Assembly: GCA_002778195.1 (NCBI GenBank)
Contig: PCDI01000002.1
Span: forward strand, 2,005,628-2,069,627
DNA: 64,000 nt
Reading direction: 5' to 3'
DNA from: Raffaelea ambrosiae
Lineage: Eukaryota > Ascomycota > Sordariomycetes > Ophiostomatales > Ophiostomataceae
Position 1 is the first letter of the stretch; the number at the start of each line of letters is the position of its first letter. A model generated the notes under the pieces. The model was given only the letters and a program-made list of their open reading frames with translations, ran no database searches and was not told where the DNA came from. Of the stretch, positions 33,432 through 44,825 are shown piece by piece. Made by a program: the position numbers and the translations under genes.

Positions 33432-35842
33432 ATGCCGTTCCCATCGTTGTTCGCCCGGTTGCTCCCATACGACATCGCATGCAACGCGTACGACCTCTTT
33501 CAGAAAGTCGAAAACAGTCACCTGTGCGTCGCCGAACCACGAACAATTTTGGACTGTAGCAGCCGAGATGCTACTCCCTTTGACGAAGAGGACGAGACCC
33601 TGGATGAAAAGGCCAAGGGACGAGTGCGATTGGAACTGTGGCTTAACGACGACAACAGCGACGCTGCTTTGAAAGATCCCTCCGTAGGTTGGCAGTTCGG
33701 ATCCAGCACGCAGGTATCCGACGTCTTTCTCGGCCATCCAGGGACGCCGAATGTCAGTCGAAGGCACTTTGCCATCTCTGTCACAGCAGACCTCCGAATC
33801 CGGCTTCTTCAGCAGACGGCGAGAACAACGCTGGTCACATACTGCAAGGAAAATGTGGAAGACCAACAAGTGCGTCCTCAGCAAAATGACGCGCTCTACA
33901 TCGCCCTTTCTCCGTCGGAGGAACATTACTGGGACCAAGTCAGAATCAGCTTTGGGACGGGTGACAATGTCACCGGGTTCAACATTCATTTCCCGAACCA
34001 CAACATGGCCGCTTCAGCGGAGTACCTCTGCAACTTAAAGCGGTTTGTGCAAACGGGAGAGTCAGCGGCGCCTGCATTGGGGCTGCTTGGATTGGACAGT
34101 ACCTTCCCTACTGCCATTGCCAGCCGCCAGTCACCGACCCCCTGTCCAGTTGGTTCGCTCTGCTACCGCAAGAGGCTGGAGAGGGGCGCTTTTGGCGTCG
34201 TGGAACTTCTCGTCGACCTCCAGACAGCCAACAAAGTTGCACGGAAAACACTCATGGGCCTTGACGCGGTTCTAACGGGTGGCCAATCTGCTGCTCGGCT
34301 GCAACGGGAAATGAAGAAGATGTGGAACGAAGTCAGGCTTATGCAGGACAACCCCCATGTAAGTCTGCACCTTATTGCCAGCTGCACATTGATCTACAAC
34401 AACTAACATGGCTGAAGCCGAACATCATGCCCATTTTGGCATACCAGGAGGATCCGACTCCTGGCATCATTATGCCCTACTTTCCCCTCGGCAACATCAC
34501 TTCCGTTGAAGGGTTGACTTGGTCTCATTACTTGAGCGCTTTCCGGCAACTTCTCATCGTCATCGACTACCTTCACAGTCGAGGTGTTGCTCACCGCGAT
34601 CTGAAGCCTGCCAACATTCTTGTGGAATCAGTGGACCCAATGAAGATTGTCGTCTCTGATTTTGGCCTCTCCCGTGCGGTGACTCCGGAGTCCAACACCC
34701 TGATGAAGACGGTCTGCGGTACCAAGCTCTACGCTGCACCCGAAGTCTTTCCCGCAGGTGACCCAAGGGTGCCCGGACAAAACGAAGGCTATTGGCTTTC
34801 TGTTGATATCTGGTCAGCTGGGGTGATCATGCTCCAGTGGACCTTTAATCTTCCAGACACCATGGGCATGGGCAATCGCCAGTCGCATGTGTTTCTGTCA
34901 TTCTGGTCCCGTGCTCTTGCCAATGCAGTGCAGCGCCCAGATCGCGACTCCTACGTGATCATCCAAGTGCTGAGGCACATGATTGTCCGTGAGCCCAAGA
35001 ATCGTTTCACGGCAATGGAATGCCTTGAGCTGGGCTGCCAACTCGACCTCTTCAAGCGTGCGCGAAGCGGCGACTTTGTCGACTTCGACGAAGAAGACTC
35101 ACTGGATGAGGGTGCAAGAACTCCAACGCAAAAGACATTCGCTGCTGCCAGTAACCCTGTCTCATCACTACCACCTTCAGCCATGGGCCTGGACAGCAAG
35201 CCTGAGGACAGCGAAATATGGTTCTCGGCAAGGGAAGAACCTGAAAAAGAAGACAACCAAAGCGGAATTTCCGAATGGCAGAAATTTCTCGATTACGATG
35301 CCTTCCCCGTGAACATTGACGCGACGGAAATTGATGATGACACTGGCAACTCCGAGTCGCAGGAGTTTGTGTCGGCTGAGCAGGACGTGTCACCTCCCCC
35401 AGATCCAGAGCCACAGTACACCCACGAGCCAGAACCAGTGACGAAGGTAGCGATCCGGCGGACACACACGATCGTCGAGGAAGTCGAGCCCAGATACAGC
35501 TTGCGCTCAAGGGCTGGCCAAAAACGCAACCACAGTGGGAGTGGTTCCATGCAGGACTCGTTGTCTGCATCCATCAAAGCTCCGACCAAGAAGAAGACAA
35601 AGGACAAGTCTATTCGTGTGGGCTACAACAGCGCAGTGTGGTCGGGCATAATTGGTTCCAACCCTCATCTTTCTGTGGAACAACATGAACTGCCAACACC
35701 AGTGATCGAAACGGCCTCATCTGTGTGCATTATCGACTGGAACAAAGAAGAACACGGGGAACCGAGATTGTCTCTGCAGGAAGGCTCTTCCTCGTATTCC
35801 ATGGTCGAAGACGCCACCAATATGAGTGTCCAAATGAAATAA
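33432..35842 (+). CDS. Serine/threonine protein kinase with N-terminal FHA domain
   Basis: Exons 33432-34358 and 34418-35842 (59-nt intron, AACTAAC branch) give 783 aa. An FHA fold spans about residues 65-190, with SRRHFAI at 109-115; the usual GR pair is GS (residues 90-91). The kinase domain starts near 245: glycine loop ERGAFGVV, Lys272 in ARKTL, HRD 368-370 in HRDLKPAN, DFG 390-392 and APE 416-418, followed by VDIWSAGV. All catalytic residues are intact. Beyond about residue 530 comes an acidic then basic disordered tail (RYSLRSRAGQKRN, KKKTKDK) likely to carry nuclear signals. The arrangement resembles Rad53/Cds1 checkpoint kinases, but homology outside the domains is not evident, so a separate fungal FHA-kinase group is more likely. 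A decayed copy follows at 36684. Confidence 0.88.
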
Positions 35843-36683
35843 ATTGTTGAGCTTGGATTATGGAAATCGCGTTTGCTGTTTGACTTTGGATGCCCTTTTG
35901 CATCAGTTGCGAAGCATCCTAGATATAGTATTATATGGCGTGCTGAACTAGCTGTTTGGAGGACTGATTGGCCGGGCTGTTGCCCAAAGTGGAAGCAATG
36001 GCTATTTAGTGGAACAATTCAAGTGATTAAAAGCTAAGGACCGGCGAAGCCGACTGAGAGGGCCCAACTATTCAACTATTCAACAGAATATTATGAGGGA
36101 GCTCCGTTTATTGGAGGCTCCCTCCTTGATACTCGTACCACTCATACCCAATAAATGTTCGCGAGAAGCGTCAGTTGCTCGATGTCCATAGGGTAGTTGG
36201 CATTAGGGTCGTTGCCAGCCTAGAGGCCGTTGGCTTGCAAGTGACGCAAAGTGAAGCAGTGGGAACTTCACAAAGCCGTACACCACGTCCGCCAGGTATC
36301 TCCACAAGATTAAAGCCGGCAGCAAGAGAAAGGCAGTAGCAAATATTCCACGTGATGTATTCCATACTTGTCATTCCGGGGCCGGCGCTGTTGCTGCCCG
36401 GGTTCATTCTAAACCAATCACGCTTGGGCTTGCTCTCACTTTGAAACAACAGAGGGGAGGGGGGGGATTCGTGGCGTTTTCCTCTCTGCCTCGCACGCCG
36501 CAGTCTGATTTAAATGGTCTCTTCCTTACAGTCTGGTAAAGAGAAATATTTTGCCTCAAACATACCTTCTATTGCACAAGCTTCCCAACGCTATCTGTCA
36601 ATTTATATTTTATGTTTTTACCTCGACAGTCCCGTCTCACCATTGCTGTCCGTGTCTTGAAAGCGACTGGTTAGCTGCCCGAC
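35843..36683. other. Intergenic with a coding-like remnant on the minus strand
   Basis: Near 36171-36449 the minus strand reads protein-like pieces in three successive frames: EYITWNICYCLSLAAG, then ADVVYGFVKFPLLHF, then DPNANYPMDIEQL ending in a stop. No single model joins them. A G run lies at 36458-36466. The rest appears to be the promoter of the truncated FHA gene. Confidence 0.4.
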
Positions 36684-37498
36684 ATGGCTGACCCTCAACT
36701 TTTCGCCCAGCTGTTCCCTGGCGACGGACAGGCCGACGCGACAGAGATGTTCTGGATTAGCCAAAATCGCAAACTGGTTGAAAAAACACCTCTCGATCGT
36801 ACCAGTCGTGACCCCACTCCCACAGACGACGGCGAGGACGACCGGGACGGGGAAGGGGTGCACCCCGTTGCCCCCTTTGGACGCCGAGAACGGCTGCAGC
36901 TCAAGTTTGGCGACGCCGACTTGATGCCCAAAGACCCCACTGAAGGCTGGCAATTTGGTTGCAGCACAACGGCCTGTGATGTCCTCCTGGCACACCCACA
37001 GACGCCAGTGATCAGTCGACAACATTTCTCGATATGCATCACCGATAGCTTCCGAATCCAGCTCCACCAGCAAACGAGACACGCAACCAGGATCACCTAC
37101 TGCAAGCACAATGCGGAAGACAAAGTCTTCTGCCCCAAATTGGGCGACCGGCCCTACCTTTGCTCTGCGCCGTGGGAGCCACATCAGTGGGACTTCGTCA
37201 AAATCAGCGTGGGTAGGACGTGTCATCCCACCGAGTTCCTACTGCTCTTCCCGAACCACAACGCGGAGGCCCCTGATGAATACATCGGCCACATCAAGGA
37301 AGTTTTGCGGACGAGAAGCAGCGACCCGCAGGCTGGGCTCGTTGCAAGTGAATGACAAGCGCAACACCCCTCTCACATGTCCTTTTGACGCCCTCTGCTA
37401 AGTCGTGCTCGAGAAGGGGGCATTTGGGGTGGTGGAGCGTTTGGCTGGCAGTAGCCGTGATGGCACGAAGAACGCTCAAAAGCTTAAATCTAGCTAGG
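36684..37498 (+). pseudogene. Truncated duplicate of the FHA kinase (FHA part only)
   Basis: The frame 36684-37355 encodes 223 aa closely parallel to the FHA half of the upstream kinase: GWQFG-(S/C)-ST, DV-x-L-(G/A)HP-x-TP, SR-x-HF, YCK-x-N-x-ED and (L/F)PNHN recur in the same order. Beyond the TGA, in a different frame (37376-37498), a kinase start survives as VLEKGAFGVVERLA, preceded by a TAA where the intact kinase has a Tyr codon, and then the similarity ends. The kinase domain is therefore lost through a frameshift, a nonsense change and a deletion. The FHA-only protein could still be made and act as a competitor of the kinase, but nothing shows this. FHA Arg is missing here too (WQFGCS). 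Confidence 0.75.
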
Positions 37499-38545
37499 TA
37501 GACAGAATGAACAAGCAATGGAATCAAGCTTATGTGTTAAGGGAGCCTTTCAAGTCATGATATCATACCGTGGTCAGACGGTGCAGATATACGAAACATC
37601 TATAAAAGTGATTTTTATATCTTCATAGTTTAGGTAAGCGGAATTCAGAGAGGAAAATTCTGTACCCCGTCCGCTGCTTTATCACATAACTAACTGCTTC
37701 AGCTAAAGAGTCCACCCACCCTGTACATGGAGCATCTACGGAGTGGGTCTAGCGTACCGCCCGTATTACTACCCCGTAACATGATCTGGGGTCTGTGACG
37801 GACAATTGCCTACCAAACATAGCTATTTACTTTCTCTGGTGGCGGTACTTTTGAATTGCCGAAGTATGCTACCTAGTAAATCAACGTGTTTGTCCAAGAT
37901 AACACTAGAAAGGGCCGGATGAGCGCATACCCTGGCCAGCACATCGTATGCCAGAGGCTATCAAGGTGTCATATTTAATCTTGAGAAGCCCCGGGACATG
38001 TTCTCTCCGAATCATCTAAAAATGACGTCCTCTGCAAGTATGAGAACTTTGTGATATTGTCTGCTGACTGCTGTATAAGATACGAATACGTCACCGTTAG
38101 TAACTGGTGATCTCTGACAAGCGATACACGAGAGCAGCAAGGAGCACAACCGTCCTGGTTTCCGGCACGGATATACGATATATATATACGCTGGTGAGAC
38201 GTGCCATCTCACTCCTCTGGGGTAGCAAACGGCATAGTATCCGACACTCACGTTGCAGCCGGCCTTCTGCCCGATGGGAATGGGAACACTAGCAGGGGCC
38301 GGAATCGGAAATTCGGGCGAATGATGTGTGGAATCAGACATTCTAACACCCCATGGGGAAAAGCGATCTGCACCAACCCCTCAATCCATGGCCGGGGGCT
38401 GCCCAGAGATTCGGGGTAATTGTTTTTTTTTTCAGGAACAGGAAACTCGTTGTATAAAAGCGGACGATTGTGCCAAGCTTTCGCCGAGCTGCCAATGAAT
38501 CGACTTGGCGTTTTTCTTTACCGACTCTAGAAATTCGACTGCTCC
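37499..38545. other. Intergenic, no gene seen
   Basis: AT-richer DNA with short frames, ending in the sugar-transporter promoter. The missing kinase domain of the truncated FHA gene was looked for here and not found. Confidence 0.5.
38453..38460 (+). promoter_or_regulatory. TATA box of the sugar transporter gene
   Basis: TATAAAAG lies 86-93 nt before the ATG at 38546, a canonical core-promoter match. Confidence 0.55.
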
Positions 38546-40645
38546 ATGATTGAAATGGAGAAAACCACGGCGAGCCACTTGGAGGCCTTTCGGGACCAGA
38601 CGGACCTCTTCACGAGTATGCATTGTCTACTATGGGAAGCTGTTGTCGAATCACACCGTACTGATCACAAGTCTGCTAGAGGAGGCTGCATGGGCCAAGT
38701 ACATCCCCGGCTACTCCAACAAACGATGCATGAAACTGAAAGGACGGCCAATGATATTGGCCATCCTGTGCCTTGCAGGCTGTTCCATCATGTTTTTCGG
38801 ATACGATTCGGCATCGATGACGCAAGTCAATCTCAACCAAAATTACCTGCGCATGATCGGCGAGGACTCCGGGTCCAGCCATGACTCGGCGGCTGTGGGC
38901 GGGCTTGTGAGCCTCTGGTTTGGCGGGTTCGCCATCGGTATGTTTCTCGTCGGGAGAGTCTTCTTTTCAAAAAAACAAAAAAAACATGGCACGGGACATC
39001 GGATATGCCATGGGAGTCTGACATGAGTAATAGGTGCCGTCCTGACGGGGGCCTACGCCGACAAGATCGGGCGGCTGCGCACCATGCAGATCGGATGCGT
39101 CTGGGCGATCCTGGGCGCCGCACTTCTCACGTCGGCCATGAACATCACCTGGGTGGCTTTTGCCCGCGTGATCAACGGCATTGGATGCGGCCATCTCAAC
39201 ACGATCGTGCCCGTGTGGACGTCGGAGCTCGCCGACCCCAACATGCGCGGCGTGTACGTGGCCTTTCAGTTTACCCTGGCCATCGCGGGAGGCACAACGT
39301 ATGTTTGCATTTCCCTTTTTTTTGCTCTCCTTTTTCTCCGCGATGGAAGACTTCTTTTTTTCATTCATGTCACACATCATTGACACGCAAAACAGCGTGT
39401 ACTGGATCGAGTATGCCTGTGCCCAGCTGCAGTCGCCTGTCTTTGCATGGCGGTTCCCGCTCGGCCTGCAGATCGTCTTCTTGCTGTTCATCATGGTGGC
39501 CAGTCCGTTCTATCCCGAGTCGCCACGCTATCTGCTCAAGATTGGCCGCATGGACGACGCCCGGGCCGTGCTGGCGAGCTCACGCCTGCACAAGGAGGAC
39601 GCGTCGCCCCCGCGGGTGGAGGCGCAAATGCTCGAGATCATGGAGGCCATCCGCCTGGAGGCGAGCTCGGACGCGCCGACGTATTGGAAGCTCCTCACGC
39701 ACTCCGATCCCACGATGCACACGCGGAGACGTGTTCTGCTGGGTGCCGGCGTGCAGGTGATGCAGAAGTTCACCGGCATCGACTTCATCTCGACGTACGC
39801 GCCCGAGATGTTCTCACTCGCAGGCTACACCGGCACAAAACCCAAACTCCTGGCTGGCGGCAACTTTTTCGGATACATGGCCAGCCTGGCCATAGCCATG
39901 TACCTCAGCGATCATCTGGGCCGAAGAAAGCTCATGCTGATCGGCTGCTTGCTCATGTGCATCGTGTTGATCGTCGGTGGCGTGCTATCACACTTGGTCG
40001 TTTTGAACGAGACAGCCAACCCGGCCAAGGCGAGCCGCTACGGTGCCGGTATTACGTCTATGCTGTACATTTACACCTTTGTCTATGGCGGGACGTGGCT
40101 GACAACATGGTAAGTTGTGTTACCTTTCGTCCTCCTACTCAATAAAAAAAAAAAAAAAACTCCCCCAGCTTCTTCCCAACAGTTGACTAACCAGGATTGA
40201 AAGCTGGGTGTACCCTACCGAAGTATTCCCTCTGGCCATCCGCGCCAAAGGCACGGCACTGGCGACGGTTGCATTCTCGTTGGCCGGCGGGTTTATCAAC
40301 GAAATCGTGCCGTACCTGATCAGTGCCGTCGGCTTCTGGGTTCTAATCATATTTGCACTCATTAATCTTGTCATGCTTGTGCCCATCTATCTGTTTTACA
40401 TTGGTATGTGATGCACATTTCACTAGTAAGGTTCTGATTTTTCACAGTTTTACACATCGCTAACGCGCACAGAAACCTCGGGTTACCATCTCGAAGATCT
40501 TGATTACCTGCTATCGAACAAGAGCCCATTCTTCTGGGTCGCAGAGCGGGATTTTGCCGCCATGAAGGCCGCGCAGGCCGTGGCAGACACCGCGGAGCCA
40601 GAGAAGTTAGAGTTCACGTTGCCAACAAAGGAAAGTGAGGTGTAA
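38546..40645 (+). CDS. MFS sugar transporter (SP family)
   Basis: Six exons: 38546-38615, 38680-38937, 39034-39298, 39396-40109, 40195-40403 and 40473-40645, all in phase, give 562 aa. It is a plasma-membrane proton symporter for mono- or disaccharides. Twelve hydrophobic stretches are present, with SP-family marks: GYDSASM in TM1, GAYADKIGRLRT and DHLGRRK (the GRR/K loops), PESPRYLL after TM6, QKFTGIDF in TM7 and ESWVYPTEVFPLAIRAKG before TM11. The acidic C-tail ends ETSGYHLEDLDYLL and onward. The first intron was placed at AG before GAGGCT so that the frame closes (FTKEAAW). Sugar specificity cannot be read; similar proteins include lactose/hexose and polyol carriers. Confidence 0.92.
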
Positions 40646-41100
40646 AACGCACAATTAGTTTTATGTTTGTTCTGAAATGGCATACATGTACAAGTTCCAC
40701 GTCCGCCCATCCCTGACACATTGTATACACGACACGAGACAATAGCAAGAACAAAATTCAATGGAAATCAGTTACATTCAGCGCATTCACCCGTATTCGG
40801 ACACTTGCTCTCATTGAACTCGCTCAAGCGGTTGATTTTTGATTGGACTGTTTTCAGACGAAAATACCGCCCTGCCACATTCTAATCATGCCAAATGAGA
40901 TTCCCCATCCCCAAGTATATTTGTTCAGAAAGCATAGCGTTGTGCAGTTTTGGAGATTTGCTGATGACCACAACACTGTTTACTTTGTCCCCAGACTTAC
41001 GCGAAAGCAATATGTCATTCGGCAACCAAACACACCCCCGTCCCCCCCAATGCCCATTCATGGGTCCATACTCCTGTCTAGGTCCTGGCATGTTACCAGT
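40646..41100. other. Intergenic, no gene seen
   Basis: Short tail-to-tail gap between the sugar transporter and the GDSL hydrolase. No feature beyond short frames. Confidence 0.5.
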
Positions 41101-43167
41101 CTACCCAGAAAAGTAAGGGTTGTCAACCTGGTCGTCGGTGGCATCGGTGCAACATTGACCCGCAAGAGAGGCTCCTGTTAATCGCACAATTAGCAGCTGG
41201 GCGGTTTTTTTTCTTTCGTTGTCCCCACCCCGTAATCTGGGGGGTTTCATAGTGTCTCACCTGTTGAATCGTAAAGGCAATCGTCTGCACCGTAGAAGAT
41301 GTCTCCATAGTAGTAAGGGAAGATGGCCTCCAGCTTACAGCCGGCCGTGACCTGCTTGTCCTGAGTGTTGGATGGGAGTTTGGCTAGGATGGTAATCGTC
41401 GTAACTTCATTGTTTTGGAAGGCAGCGTCTTAAAAAGAGAAAAATGTCAGAAGTTGAGCCCGGCGGAATTCTGGAAGAATACGGGGAGACAATGAAAAAA
41501 ATCTTCTTGACTTACTGTGAACAGAGCCAGACTGGCAGCTCAGGTTTCCGTCGATGTAGATACAGCCATTGTTGACGTGCTGGGAGGTCACGATACGTAT
41601 TAGCAGCCGCTCGCAGCGTACGGTAGTTTATTTCCTTCGTCCAACCGTCTTCGCCAGCAATGGAACTCTGAACTCACAACGTTTGTACCGGCCGGGTTAT
41701 CACCCGTCAAGGGCAACGGCGGGTCATTGTCATCGTCCACTTCCGAAGAAGGCAAACCCTCACCAGAGGTAAAAGTGCCGTCCGAGCAGACAATGACAGG
41801 GGGTGTGTTATCGACCGTGTCGGCTCCCACGCAGTTCTGCGGGATGTCGAAGCACGATTCCCCGCCACCAGGGCCGAAGCCTTTGCAGATTTGATTGGGC
41901 CCTTGGACAAACAATTCCTTAAACGTATCTCTACAAAGAGAAGGAAAAAGAAAGATGTCAGTCTCCTGAACAAACCACAGGTACGTCAGGCGGCAAGTAC
42001 AGTCGGGTGGGCTTACCTTTTTGCTACTTCAAACAGGATCTGGCCGGCGGTGAGCACATGGGCCAACTCCTTGGGGTGGAAGACGGAGTTGGATTGGAAC
42101 TTGTCTGTCAAGCCGCGGTATTTGAGCCCCGGCTCGGTGATCCCGGGCCCTTCAATAGGCTCGACCCACAGGTCATCCGAGTGCGCAGGGCCTTCCCATG
42201 CACCCTCCTCTGGTAGCGTGGTGAAGAGATCGTTGAACTGAACACGCGGGTTGTTTGATCCCCAAGGGTCTCTGCCCGGCTCGCAGAAGCGGTGGGCGGC
42301 GAAATGTTCGTCAATGTCGATAAAGACGATGTCCATCTCGTTCTGGAGCACGCTCGTGACCTTGTCCTGAATTCTCTGGTTCACAAGTTCCACCAGGGAG
42401 TTCATCTTTGATCGGTTCTCAAACTTCATCGGAAGCACCCCGAGCAACCGCCGGACCCACGCAGCTTTGAAAAAGGCCGTATTGTCACATTGATCGCCGG
42501 CCGACCCGCCGGGCGAGAAAAACCGGGCGTAGCCCGTCACAAAGAGAGGGCCGTTGTTATTGAGGCGGTCTTTGATCAGGCGCACTTTAGAGATGTACTT
42601 GTCAAAGATGGAATCGTCGCCGATGGAGTCCTTGGACTTTTGCAGTTCCGCGTCGCAAGCGGCTTGTGCAGCACTCTGTGTAGTAAATTGGAGCCGATGC
42701 ACATACACACAGCTTTTCTATTTTGTCCCCCCCCTATGTGTTATTATGCTGACTGGCTCCTTGTATTGTTCGCAGGAAGGGAAGGGGAGAGTCTTGTTAC
42801 TTACCACAACATTGGCAAAGTTGAAGTCATTGCCGCTGATGGACAATGTCGCGACATCGACGTTTTCCGAAAGACCCGACACCTGCCCATCAATGTCGTC
42901 GAGAACGTCTCCGGAGCAGGAGCGAAAATCCAAAGTTGGATTGCTCGGGAACAAACCCTGCAGATGGACCGGATAGGAGCCAGTCATGCGAGCACACACG
43001 TTGTCGCGGCCGTCTGCGGATCCTTGGAAAAAGTTGCCGGCTCCAATGCCAGCAGAAAAGCTGTCTCCAAAGGCAGCTATCTTGAAAGGCCTTGGAAGGC
43101 GTTTGGCCACGGGAGAGGCCAATGCCCCTCCAAAGAGGAGCATGGTGAGTACGGAGGACGAAATCAT
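41101..43167 (-). CDS. Secreted SGNH/GDSL hydrolase (lipase/esterase-like)
   Basis: Six exons, 42805-43167, 42017-42675, 41678-41930, 41516-41579, 41261-41428 and 41101-41174, give 526 aa with consistent phases. A signal peptide (to about residue 18, ALA-S) precedes block I, AFGDSFSAGIGAG, holding the nucleophilic Ser; block III is SGNDF (oxyanion Asn), and the late HPKELAH supplies the catalytic His, with Asp three positions upstream in most relatives though replaced by Val-Phe context here. The C-terminal 150 residues are cysteine-containing (CIYIDGNLSCQSG, DDCLY, GQCC) and absent from minimal esterases; they may be a disulphide-rich accessory region. Such enzymes deacylate lipids or polysaccharides outside the cell. 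The hydrolase assignment is strong; substrate unknown. Confidence 0.9.
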
Positions 43168-43925
43168 GTTGATGGTCTTCTGGTCTGTTCTTTGGTGGTC
43201 TTAATTGTTGGTGAAATGGTGAATGAATCGAGAGAACACCCCCAGGGAATCGTTCGTCTTTTATACATGGTTAATACTCCCCTCGGTCTACAAGGAACAC
43301 ACAAAAACGAATGCCTGCCACAAAACCAGCGATTCTCGGGATTTTCATGGACCCCGTGGTGATTTTCTGAATACGTGATAAGCTTACACGACAGCGACTG
43401 ATCTACGGAGTTGTCACTATCCGGCATTCATAAATAGCACACGAGGCTGTATGCCAACCATGAACAAGGTTGCATGGACCCCACGACGATTGCCGGAGAA
43501 ATATAATTAGACATGAACACGCTTCTGCTCGCATATATGGGACGACTGTTTCTGAGAGTAAGACTGGCAAGCTGACACTCAGCTGGATCAGGGCCTTGGC
43601 GTCAGCGCACAGCCTCGCACTGCAAGAGAAGCACTCCCGATTGATCAGCAGCCACTGTAGTGCGCGATGAGATGTCTACCGGAAGGTTATATCCGATTAG
43701 AAATCCAGGAGACCAAGGAATTACAAAGGGTGCAACTTTTTCCGAAGTTTTCAGAACCAGGCCAACGATAGCGAGCTGCTCTGTGGGATCAAATAATGTC
43801 AGATTGAAATTATGTTGGGCACAAAAGAACGAGAGAGGAATAAAAGAGTAAACACCCGGCTGTGTTCTTTGTCAATAGCTGCTACAGTGTAGACGGGACA
43901 TCCCACGCAAGCAGCGGAATATCCC
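43168..43925. other. Intergenic, GDSL promoter side
   Basis: Apart from the TATA box at 43258, nothing convincing is seen. Confidence 0.5.
43258..43265 (-). promoter_or_regulatory. TATA box of the GDSL hydrolase gene
   Basis: On the minus strand TATAAAAG lies 91-98 nt before the ATG at 43167. Confidence 0.55.
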
Positions 43926-44400
43926 CTACGGCACGTCGGCCGGCACCAGGCCCTTGCATGCATTTCTCTGCATGGTCTTGCGGGATTGCAGCACGCCAAC
44001 GTCGATGAACTCGTGCCCGGGCTTCTCGTTCTTCTCAAGAAAAAAGGGAGCAGACGGCGAGGGCGGGGTCGAACGAGTAGAAGAAGAGAAGCGAATGACA
44101 TTCCGCGTCACCTTGCGAAAGAGCCAGAGAGTCAGGCAGAGTCGATAGTACGTACGCTTACTCTAACCCGGTAGACAGTAGGCAGCCAGCGGTCATTGAG
44201 GAGAACCTCAACATGGTTACCGGCGCTCATGACAACGTGCTCGCACATTGGTACGGGGAACCAGATGCTGTTGGCATCGAGGACCCCGGGCATTCCACTG
44301 CAGCGCACCACCATCCATCTGTGCCTGCTAGAGGCCTGCGCAAGCACCAATGACCTGCTGCACAGCGTCGAAAGCCACTTCAAGGTGTAGGCGCTTCGCC
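43926..44400 (-). pseudogene. C-terminal fragment of a 2-oxoglutarate/Fe(II) oxygenase (copy B)
   Basis: Segments 44162-44400 and 43926-44111 join over a 50-nt intron with intact GTAAG and GCAAG ends. They read GVLDANSIWFPVP, then LLNDRWLPTVYRVR, then SAPFFLEKNEKPGHEF. This is the second half of the jelly-roll of isopenicillin-N-synthase-like oxygenases: a W-x-PVP strand, the N-D-R-x8-RV strand that carries the iron His region, and the PFF strand. The N-terminal half and the HxD iron site are not found upstream in frame; what precedes reads as unrelated sequence. The expected His before RV is Tyr. It is a 5'-truncated relic rather than a working gene. Confidence 0.6.
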
Positions 44401-44825
44401 AGCAGTCCATCAGTCTGGGATCGGCGAGGACCCTCTTGCACTTGGCCGTTGGGTCTCTGCAGAAGCACCCAGAATTGCGGACATCCAGCCATCTCACGAA
44501 CTACCCCCCCCCTAACAAACGAGCACGTACGATGTGCACAGCATTTATGACCCATGAGCAAGCTGACCGTGACGGTCGCTACCAGCCCCAACGCGGCCAA
44601 GTGCCTGGAAGAACTGGAGCATCTTCGGTGTGGCTGCGAGGCGCTGTAGCCGCTGCACACGGACAGCTGTCTGGCGCAGAGCGTGTGTAAAACTCTGTAT
44701 GGCAAGGTGGAACAAGCGCATCTCTTTATCGTTGTTAGTTACCTTTTTTGGCCATCTTAGTTTTCTTTTGTGCTCGAATGGCAAAACAAAACGACGGCGA
44801 TCCCTGCGAAGGTCGACTGACCGCT

